Source: Actinomycetes bacterium (GTDB lineage: Bacteria > Actinomycetota > Actinomycetes > Propionibacteriales > Propionibacteriaceae). Taken from it: a stretch of DNA of 5,653 bases. The notes under the pieces were generated by a model. The model was given only the letters and a program-made list of their open reading frames with translations. It was not told the DNA's origin and searched no databases. A program made the translations under genes and the position numbers. The stretch is taken from assembly GCA_023412435.1 (NCBI GenBank), contig JAEYNS010000341.1, positions 1-5,653 of the forward strand, in the 5' to 3' direction. The first letter of the stretch is position 1. Each line of letters opens with the position of its first letter. Shown in pieces: positions 1 through 3,714 of this stretch.

Positions 1-120
1 GTTCACGCCCGCGGCCTGCACCCGGATCCGCACCTGGCCGGGACCTGCCTGGGGCTCGGGCACCTCGGCGACCTCGAGCACCTCCGGCCCGCCGTACCTG
101 GCGTACTGCACAGCCCGCAT
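1..120 (-). CDS. MDR-family NADP-dependent oxidoreductase, N-terminal 40 residues (partial)
   Basis: The minus strand from an ATG at 120 reads through the window edge without a stop and gives 40 residues. It begins MRAVQYARYGGPEVLEV and continues with a VPEPQAGPGQVRIRVQAAGVN-type segment. That is the classic N-terminus of medium-chain dehydrogenases/reductases of the quinone oxidoreductase (zeta-crystallin-like) branch, where the GroES-like fold starts with this strand pattern and the 'GVN' turn. These enzymes use NAD(P)H to reduce quinones, enones or similar carbonyl compounds in the cytosol. The nucleotide-binding Rossmann part and any zinc ligands lie outside the window, so the substrate cannot be predicted. 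A purine-rich GGGGAGGGGG lies just upstream as ribosome binding site. The gene starts 28 nt after the stop of the membrane-protein gene on the same strand, so it may be the last gene of the PadR operon. Confidence 0.85.
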   Translation of the reverse strand, partial: MRAVQYARYGGPEVLEVAEVPEPQAGPGQVRIRVQAAGVN

Positions 121-148
121 CGCCGGCCCCCTCCCCGCTGCGCACACT

Positions 149-586
149 CTAGGCAGCGGTGTCGGCCGGTGGTCCGGCGTCCCGTCGCCGGGCGGTGAAC
201 CGGCTGATCCCGAGCCCGGCCAGGATCCCGACGTGGCCGATCACCGCTACCGCGACGAGCGGGAACCAGAGCTTGTTGCCCCAGAAGAGCCCGAGGCTGT
301 CGCCGCCGGTGATGGGCTCGGGGATCACCAGCCAGACGGCGAGGCAGACCAGCACGGTCACCCAGTCGTACCCCCGGCGGAACCCGAGCACGGCCCCGGT
401 GGCGAAGGTGAGCACCGGCACCACCGCGTAGAGGTAGGTGACGGCGAGGCTCTTGAACGCGATGCTGTCGAGGAGGCAGCCGCCGCCGCGGTCGCAGGCG
501 GCCCAGGCGAGCAGGAGCGCCCAGAACGCGGCGTAGCCGGCCACGACGACCGCGGCGTACGGCCAGGAGCTGAGGACGCGACGCAC
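149..586 (-). CDS. Four-helix integral membrane protein, unrecognised family
   Basis: This encodes 145 residues. I set the start at GTG 586 because AGGAG followed by a 5-nt spacer lies directly before it; a frame-open extension to GTG 631 would overlap the previous gene by 37 nt and lacks this site. The previous gene's TAG lies inside the same AGGAG region, only 8 nt upstream, which suggests translational coupling. Hydrophobic stretches at about residues 9-31, 43-68, 73-90 and 105-128 predict four membrane helices. A short loop at residues 31-37 carries two cysteines (C31, C37) around an RGGG turn, and an Arg-rich cytosolic tail follows the last helix. I do not recognise the family. Its position behind a PadR regulator and a HAAS-type protein fits the common PadR-controlled membrane-protein cassettes of Gram-positive bacteria, often linked to stress or export, but no function can be assigned. 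Confidence 0.75.
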   Translation of the reverse strand: MRRVLSSWPYAAVVVAGYAAFWALLLAWAACDRGGGCLLDSIAFKSLAVTYLYAVVPVLTFATGAVLGFRRGYDWVTVLVCLAVWLVIPEPITGGDSLGLFWGNKLWFPLVAVAVIGHVGILAGLGISRFTARRRDAGPPADTAA

Positions 587-594
587 GGTGACTC

Positions 595-921
595 CTAGAG
601 TTGGTTGACCAGCAGGTAGGCGACCAGCCACAGCAGGCCGAAGAAGGCGCGCGTGGCCAGGACCAGTCCCGCTACGGCGGCAGGGGTGAGCCGGGGACGC
701 TGGGCGCGCTCGAGGTCGCGGGCGTAGTCGGCGGGGTCGCCGAGTCGGGCCAGCGCCTGCCGGACCGCGTCGGGGTGGTCGGCGCCGGCCGCCACCGCCT
801 CCTCGTACCGGCTGAGGGCGTGCTCGTACAGTTCGGCGGACGCCTCCCGACGGCGGCGGCGCTGCGGGATCGCCGCGGTGGCCGCGCGGGCGTAGCCGGC
901 CAGTTCGGGGATCTCAGGCAT
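595..921 (-). CDS. HAAS/DUF1700-like small membrane protein (PadR partner)
   Basis: This encodes 108 residues from ATG 921, preceded by GGAGG inside the end of padR. The start codon lies 8 nt before the padR end, so the genes overlap (914-921) and are probably translationally coupled. The N-terminal half is soluble and charged. Its segment at residues 27-70 (EASAELYEHALSRYEEAVAA, then GADHPDAVRQALARLGDPAD) matches the HAAS-type pattern: a helix with E-x-L-x-E-H, a 'G...P/D-A...A' helix, and a 'LGDP...A' motif. HAAS-like domains are typically encoded next to PadR regulators in Firmicutes and Actinobacteria. One hydrophobic helix at about residues 80-106 ends the protein, so it is a tail-anchored membrane protein with a cytosolic domain. 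It may sense or relay a membrane signal to PadR, but that is inference. An alternative is a generic 'permease prefix'-type domain protein without its permease. Confidence 0.75.
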   Translation of the reverse strand: MPEIPELAGYARAATAAIPQRRRRREASAELYEHALSRYEEAVAAGADHPDAVRQALARLGDPADYARDLERAQRPRLTPAAVAGLVLATRAFFGLLWLVAYLLVNQL

Positions 922-1264
922 CCTCGCCACCTCCCGAGCCCAGCACCGCGTCGATCCCGCCGGCGAAGGCCCGCCACTCGGCCCCCCGTTCGGCCAGTTC
1001 GCCGCGTCCGCTCGCGGTGATCGCGTAGTACTTGCGCTTGCGTCCCACCTCGGAGTCGCTCCAGTAGGAACGCAGGTGGCCCTCCCGCTCCAGCGAGTGC
1101 AGGACGGGGTAGAGCGACCCCTCACCGAACCGGAAGGCGCCGCGGGAGGCGTCGTGGAGGGTCTTGATCATTTCGTAGCCGTACAGGTCGTCGTCCTCCA
1201 GCAGGCGCAGCACGAGCAGGGGGAGTGTCCCCTTGAGCAACTGCTTGTCGATCGTCACCCGCAC
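914..1264 (-). CDS. PadR-family transcriptional regulator
   Basis: This encodes 116 residues with start GTG 1264, chosen because GGAGG (1271-1275) lies 6 nt upstream. A second in-frame GTG at 1258 would give TIDKQLL at residue 2 and cannot be excluded. The protein is a single winged-helix domain of the short PadR subfamily. Residues 6-20 (DKQLLKGTLPLLVLR) form the first helix, LYGYEMIKTL (27-36) the second, GSLYPVLHSLEREGHL (49-64) the recognition helix region, and GRKRKYYAIT (74-83) the beta wing. A short C-terminal helix (residues 87-108) provides limited dimer contacts. PadR proteins usually act as dimeric repressors that bind palindromes next to their own gene. The long palindrome over this start region fits autoregulation. 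The gene leads a minus-strand operon with a HAAS-like protein and a membrane protein, and is divergent from infA. Inducer unknown. Confidence 0.93.
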   Translation of the reverse strand: MRVTIDKQLLKGTLPLLVLRLLEDDDLYGYEMIKTLHDASRGAFRFGEGSLYPVLHSLEREGHLRSYWSDSEVGRKRKYYAITASGRGELAERGAEWRAFAGGIDAVLGSGGGEDA

Positions 1265-1323
1265 CCCCTTCCTCCATGCCTCGCATACCAAGGTATCGGT
1301 ATCCGAGGCATGAGGGAAGGGGG
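1264..1323. promoter_or_regulatory. Long imperfect palindrome, probable PadR operator
   Basis: Two arms face each other around 1293/1294. CATGCCTCG (1275-1283) pairs exactly with CGAGGCATG (1304-1312). Outside these, CCCCTTCC and GGAAGGGG pair after a 2-nt mismatch (1264-1272 against 1315-1323). Inside, ATACC (1285-1289) pairs with GGTAT at 1298-1302 (N8 spacing) and also with GGTAT at 1292-1296 (N2 spacing), because GGTATC is repeated in tandem at 1292-1303. The element covers the padR ribosome binding site and its likely -10 box, the usual place for a PadR autoregulatory operator. The assignment to PadR is inference from position and symmetry. Confidence 0.65.
1290..1318 (-). promoter_or_regulatory. 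Possible padR operon promoter
   Basis: On the minus strand, TACCTT (plus coordinates 1290-1295) fits the actinobacterial TANNNT -10 pattern. TTCCCT (1313-1318) stands 17 nt upstream as a weak -35 (three of six bases of TTGACA). Transcription would start near 1283 and leave a leader of about 20 nt that includes the GGAGG site. The -10 would lie at the centre of the palindrome, where a bound repressor would block polymerase. Sequence match is modest. Confidence 0.35.
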
Positions 1324-1394
1324 GCGGGCCGGATTCGTCCCGAGATCCGTCCCGGATGCCCCCGCGGACGCCGCTGCAGGGCAGATGCGGGGTT

Positions 1395-1424
1395 TTGGTG
1401 GAGCGGTGTCGGTGGGGGTAGACT
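1395..1424 (+). promoter_or_regulatory. Housekeeping-sigma promoter of infA operon
   Basis: TTGGTG (1395-1400) and TAGACT (1419-1424) are separated by 18 nt. TAGACT is a very good actinobacterial -10 for the principal sigma factor (HrdB/SigA), and TTGGTG keeps the TTG of the -35. The start point would be near 1431, giving a leader of about 57 nt to the infA ATG at 1488. The leader contains a perfect 10-nt palindrome CCTGCGCAGG (1439-1448). This is the only convincing promoter that I see for the seven-gene translation/transcription operon. Confidence 0.75.
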
Positions 1425-1479
1425 CGACCCTTGCATGACCTGCGCAGGCAGTCGCGTGCGTCCACATCACGTTCACGTT

Positions 1480-1485
1480 AGGGAG
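1480..1485 (+). promoter_or_regulatory. infA ribosome binding site with short spacing
   Basis: AGGGAG ends only 2 nt before the infA ATG at 1488. This is shorter than the usual 5-9 nt. The start is still firm because MAKKEG is the conserved IF-1 N-terminus and no in-frame alternative makes sense. Weak or unusual initiation would suit a factor that is itself part of initiation, but this is speculation. Confidence 0.55.
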
Positions 1486-1487
1486 TA

Positions 1488-1709
1488 ATGGCGAAGAAGG
1501 AAGGCGCCCTCGAACTCGAGGGAACCGTCGTCGAAGCCCTGCCCAACGCCATGTTCCGGGTGGAACTGGCCAACGGGCACAAGGTTCTCGCGACCATCAG
1601 CGGCAAGATGCGGCAGCACTACATCCGCATCATCCCCGCCGACCGTGTCGTCGTCGAACTGTCCCCCTACGACCTGAGCCGTGGCCGCATCGTCTTCCGG
1701 CATCGGTAA
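1488..1709 (+). CDS. infA: Translation initiation factor IF-1
   Basis: This encodes 73 residues, the standard bacterial IF-1 length in actinobacteria. IF-1 is a single OB-fold protein that binds the ribosomal A site of the 30S subunit and cooperates with IF-2 and IF-3 during initiation. The family signatures are all present: the MAKKEG start, [17 protein letters not shown] (residues 11-27), [20 protein letters not shown] (28-47) and the end [18 protein letters not shown] (55-72 region). The usual C-terminal YRYK is replaced by FRHR, a mild difference. It is the first gene of the plus-strand operon, 75 nt before rpmJ, with its own TAGACT promoter. In many actinobacteria adk-map or map precede infA; here the neighbour is the divergent PadR operon. 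Confidence 0.98.
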   Translation: MAKKEGALELEGTVVEALPNAMFRVELANGHKVLATISGKMRQHYIRIIPADRVVVELSPYDLSRGRIVFRHR

Positions 1710-1740
1710 GCCACCGCATATCAACCACCACCTGTCGAGT

Positions 1741-1755
1741 CGGGGGACGCCCCCG
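1741..1755 (+). other. Small GC hairpin between infA and rpmJ
   Basis: CGGGGG, a 3-nt ACG loop and CCCCCG form a perfect 6-bp stem in the 75-nt gap between infA and rpmJ. No T-run follows, and the rpmJ start lies 30 nt downstream. It could slow ribosomes or polymerase, or act as an mRNA processing or partial termination site that sets the infA/rpmJ ratio. Function not shown. Confidence 0.45.
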
Positions 1756-1784
1756 TGCCCGGCGATGAGTCAGAAAGTTGCTCG

Positions 1785-1898
1785 ATGAAGGTTCAGCCGA
1801 GCGTCAAGAAGATCTGTGACAAGTGCAAGGTGATCCGCCGGCACGGTCGCGTGATGGTGATCTGCGACAACCCGCGCCACAAGCAGCGCCAGGGCTGA
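1785..1898 (+). CDS. rpmJ: 50S ribosomal protein L36 (bL36, zinc-binding form)
   Basis: This encodes 37 residues, the canonical length of the smallest bacterial ribosomal protein. It reads [20 protein letters not shown] and then [17 protein letters not shown]. Cys11, Cys14, Cys27 and His32 make the C-x2-C-x12-C-x4-H zinc ribbon, so this is the zinc-containing (C+) paralogue type and not the Zur-regulated cysteine-free type that some actinobacteria carry as a second copy. L36 binds 23S rRNA in the large subunit. The ribosome binding site is weak (AGAAAG, about 7 nt before ATG), which could imply dependence on infA translation. The 269-nt gap that follows before rpsM is unusually long for this cluster. 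Confidence 0.98.
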
Positions 1899-2167
1899 GA
1901 GATCGACCCTGGCCCGCCCCCGTCCTGAGCATTCCGCAGGGCTGTCGCGGGACGCGGAACACCGGACGCACCCCGTCCGCACAACTGAATCCGGGCCACG
2001 GCCCACGAATCCGGGCTTCGGCCCAATCAGAACGTGATAGCACCATCGGGATCCTTCCCGATGTCACCCCCGGTCGGAGGCCGGGGCCCACGCCAGGCGG
2101 CGAGGGGACGCATCACGCCAGACACCTCCGCGGGCCGCAAGCCCGACAGTGAAAGGTATACCGCCTG
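1899..2167 (+). promoter_or_regulatory. Structured gene-free rpsM leader region
   Basis: No gene is seen in these 269 nt, but several stems follow one another. They are TTCCGC/GCGGAA (1932-1937 with 1954-1959), CGGACG/CGTCCG (1963-1968 with 1974-1979), GGGC-CACG-GCCC (1993-2004), GGGC-TTCG-GCCC (2013-2024), CATCGGGA-TCCT-TCCCGATG (2044-2063, 8 bp), CCCCGG/CCGGGG (2068-2073 with 2081-2086) and CGGGC/GCCCG (2131-2135 with 2141-2145). The loop CGGAGG (2075-2080) can pair with CCTCCG (2125-2130) as a pseudoknot. CAGGCGG (2094-2100) can pair with CCGCCTG (2161-2167), directly before the rpsM ATG. Nothing resembles a T-run terminator or a convincing -10. The likeliest reading is a cis-acting mRNA leader for the rpsM-rplQ block, by analogy with the S4-controlled E. 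coli alpha operon leader. The ligand is inference; chance pairing in GC-rich DNA is the alternative. Confidence 0.5.
1987..2026 (+). repeat. Two tandem 20-bp hairpin repeats
   Basis: Unit 1 (1987-2006) and unit 2 (2007-2026) match at 17 of 20 positions. Both follow GAATCCGGGC, then CA or TT, then CGGCCCA plus one base. Each unit holds a GGGC/GCCC stem. Unit 2 closes with the very stable C(UUCG)G tetraloop and unit 1 has CACG instead. The changes are confined to the loop and the last base, so the stem is conserved between copies. It could be a duplicated RNA-binding or pausing element, or a dispersed palindromic repeat. Confidence 0.7.
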
Positions 2168-2542
2168 ATGGCACGCCTCATCGGGGTTGATCTGCCGCGC
2201 GAGAAGCGGCTGGAGATCGCCCTCACCTACATCTTCGGCATCGGTCGCACCCGTGCCGCGGAGACCCTGAAGGCCACTGGTATCAGTGGCGACATCCGTG
2301 TCCACCAACTCACCGACGAGCAGCTGGTCGCCCTGCGTGACCACATCGAGGCGAACTACGAGACCGAGGGTGACCTGCGCCGCAGCGTCGCCGCGGACAT
2401 CCGTCGCAAGATCGAGATCGGCTCCTACCAGGGCCGTCGTCACCGTATGGGCCTCCCCGTCCGTGGTCAGCGCACCCGGACCAACGCCCGTACCCGCAAG
2501 GGCAAGAAGAAGGCCGTCGCCGGGAAGAAGAAGGCCCGCTGA
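2168..2542 (+). CDS. rpsM: 30S ribosomal protein S13 (uS13)
   Basis: This encodes 124 residues, the normal length. S13 sits in the head of the small subunit, contacts 16S rRNA helices and the P-site tRNA, and forms bridges to the large subunit. The conserved start [21 protein letters not shown], the helix-two-turn-helix region with [10 protein letters not shown] (residues 21-30), and the signature [20 protein letters not shown] (91-110) are visible. The end is a basic tail of [17 protein letters not shown] 2168 is the family start. The best Shine-Dalgarno candidate is AAAGG (2152-2156), 11 nt upstream and so rather distant, and the bases right before the ATG can pair with 2094-2100. Both points suggest that initiation may depend on leader structure. 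The gene heads the S13-S11-S4-alpha-L17 block, in the same order as the bacterial alpha operon. Confidence 0.99.
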   Translation: MARLIGVDLPREKRLEIALTYIFGIGRTRAAETLKATGISGDIRVHQLTDEQLVALRDHIEANYETEGDLRRSVAADIRRKIEIGSYQGRRHRMGLPVRGQRTRTNARTRKGKKKAVAGKKKAR

Positions 2543-2577
2543 CGCGGCCGGTAGGACACAGGAGAGACTGAGAACAT

Positions 2578-2997
2578 ATGGCTACTGCAGGCCGCACGGC
2601 GAGCCAGAAGGCTGCCGCCAAGACCAAGCTTCGCCGCAAGGAGAAGAAGAACGTCGTCGCCGGACAGGCGCACATCAAGAGCACGTTCAACAACACGATC
2701 ATCTCGATCACCGATCCCTCGGGCGCCGTGATCGCATGGGCCTCTGCCGGCACCGTCGGCTTCAAGGGCTCCCGCAAGTCCACCCCGTTCGCCGCCGGCA
2801 TGGCCGCTGAGGCCGCCGGTCGCCGCGCCATGGAGCACGGCATGAAGCGCGTGGACGTCTTCGTGAAGGGTCCCGGTTCCGGCCGGGAGACCGCCATCCG
2901 TTCGCTGGGCGCGACCGGCCTCGAGATCGGCCCGATCTCCGATGTCACCCCCGTCCCGCACAACGGCTGCCGGCCGCCGAAGCGTCGCCGCGTCTGA
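2578..2997 (+). CDS. rpsK: 30S ribosomal protein S11 (uS11)
   Basis: This encodes 139 residues. S11 lies on the platform of the 30S subunit, near the E site and the binding region of the Shine-Dalgarno helix. Key motifs are [10 protein letters not shown] (residues 32-41), [13 protein letters not shown] (61-73), VKGPGSGRE (96-104) and the C-terminal [18 protein letters not shown] (122-139), all strongly conserved in uS11. The Ala/Lys-rich N-terminal 25 residues are slightly longer than in some relatives, as is typical of actinobacteria. Ribosome binding site GGAGA (2561-2565) is 12 nt from ATG 2578. The gap to rpsM is 35 nt, with no structure of note, so the two are cotranscribed. Confidence 0.99.
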   Translation: MATAGRTASQKAAAKTKLRRKEKKNVVAGQAHIKSTFNNTIISITDPSGAVIAWASAGTVGFKGSRKSTPFAAGMAAEAAGRRAMEHGMKRVDVFVKGPGSGRETAIRSLGATGLEIGPISDVTPVPHNGCRPPKRRRV

Positions 2998-3023
2998 CAC
3001 CGAGCTAGAGAGGATTTGCACCC

Positions 3024-3629
3024 ATGGCCCGTTACACCGGCCCCATCACCAAGAAGTCCCGTCGGCTCGGTACCGACCTGGTGGGCAACGACAAGGCGTT
3101 CGAGCGTCGCGCGTACCCCCCGGGCATGCACGGCCGCGGCCGCACCAAGGAGAGCGAGTACCTGCTCCAGCTTCGCGAGAAGCAGAAGGCCCGCTTCGCC
3201 TACGGCGTGCTGGAGAAGCAGTTCCGCCGCTACTACGAGGAAGCCAACCGGCTCGCCGGCAAGACCGGTGACAACCTGTTGATCATCCTCGAGTCCCGGC
3301 TCGACAACGTCATCTACCGCGCCGGCTTCGCCTCGACGCGTCGCCAGGCCCGCCAGCTGGTGGTCCACGGCCACTTCCTGGTCAACGGCCAGAAGGTGAA
3401 CGTCCCGAGCTACCGGGTGAGCGCCTACGACGTGATCGACGTCAAGCCCGCCTCGCTCAACGTGTACCCGCTCGTGGTCGCCCGCGAGACCCACCACGAG
3501 CGCGTGGTTCCGGCCTGGCTCACCGTGCGTCCCAACAAGATGCGCATCCTCGTGCACCAGCTGCCGACCCGCGAGCAGATCACCATCGACGTCAGCGAGC
3601 AGCTGATCGTCGAGCTCTACTCCAAGTAG
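3024..3629 (+). CDS. rpsD: 30S ribosomal protein S4 (uS4, cysteine-free form)
   Basis: This encodes 201 residues. S4 is a primary 16S rRNA binder that nucleates 30S assembly, and in E. coli it represses its own operon by binding the leader upstream of rpsM. The N-terminus MARYTGPITKKSRRLGTD lacks the four zinc-binding cysteines of the classical form; there is no Cys in the whole protein, as in the mycobacterial S4. The motif YPPGMHGRGRTKESEYLLQL (31-50), LESRLDNVIYRAGFASTRRQ (89-108) and QLVVHGHFLVNG (111-122) mark the S4 RNA-binding domain, and the end is SEQLIVELYSK. GAGAGGA precedes the ATG by about 10 nt, after a 26-nt gap from rpsK. Two stops in a row (TAG then TAA, 3627-3632) end the gene. 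S4 is the best candidate ligand for the structured region before rpsM, but this is inferred. Confidence 0.99.
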   Translation: MARYTGPITKKSRRLGTDLVGNDKAFERRAYPPGMHGRGRTKESEYLLQLREKQKARFAYGVLEKQFRRYYEEANRLAGKTGDNLLIILESRLDNVIYRAGFASTRRQARQLVVHGHFLVNGQKVNVPSYRVSAYDVIDVKPASLNVYPLVVARETHHERVVPAWLTVRPNKMRILVHQLPTREQITIDVSEQLIVELYSK

Positions 3630-3642
3630 TAACGACCCACCC

Positions 3643-3671
3643 GTGACCCGGGCGCAGCCGCGCCCGGGCAC
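3643..3671 (+). other. Strong intercistronic hairpin between rpsD and rpoA
   Basis: CCCGGGCGC (3647-3655) and GCGCCCGGG (3660-3668) form a perfect 9-bp stem with an AGCC loop. The flanking GTG (3643-3645) and CAC (3669-3671) add three pairs if A3646 is bulged. No T-run follows. In the 85-nt gap before rpoA this could be an attenuator, an RNA processing site, or a 3'-end stabiliser that allows different amounts of ribosomal protein and alpha mRNA. Confidence 0.65.
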
Positions 3672-3701
3672 ACCACTAGTCACCGTCAAATAGCGGGCGG
3701 T

Positions 3702-3709
3702 GGAGAGGA
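3702..3709 (+). promoter_or_regulatory. rpoA ribosome binding site (fixes the start at 3715)
   Basis: GGAGAGGA ends 5 nt before ATG 3715. It argues against the in-frame GTG at 3700, which would overlap this site and add the non-conserved residues MERNH before the family start MLIAQRP. Confidence 0.85.
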
Positions 3710-3714
3710 ATCAC

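Noticed and set aside
1333..1357. Direct repeat ATTCGTCCCG / ATCCGTCCCG with a small hairpin in the padR-infA gap
   Set aside because: Nine of ten matches at 12-nt distance and a 5-bp stem are weak in such GC-rich DNA; no position relative to either promoter gives it a clear role.
1265..1465. N-terminal extension of padR by 67 codons
   Set aside because: It would cross the palindrome and the infA promoter on the other strand. PadR proteins start close to the DKQLLKGTL segment, where GGAGG and GTG are found.
2036..2042. Possible promoter around TGATAGC upstream of rpsM
   Set aside because: TAGCAC lacks the final T of TANNNT and the -35 region lies in the repeat hairpin without a TTG at good spacing.
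1823..2152. Plus-strand open frame of 109 codons across rpmJ and the gap to rpsM
   Set aside because: It overlaps rpmJ in another frame, has Pro/Arg/Gly-rich low-complexity content and no ribosome binding site; the stretch is better read as structured RNA.
2157..2162. TATACC as a -10 box giving a leaderless rpsM transcript
   Set aside because: The spacing to the ATG is tempting, but the last base is not T and no -35-like hexamer stands 16-18 nt upstream.
2310..3689. Long antisense open frame (459 codons) opposite rpsM, rpsK and rpsD
   Set aside because: It mirrors three well-conserved ribosomal protein genes. High-GC codon bias creates long open frames on the opposite strand, and its translation resembles no known protein.
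3700..3714. Alternative GTG start for rpoA adding five residues
   Set aside because: It overlaps the GGAGAGGA ribosome binding site and departs from the conserved MLIAQRP start.
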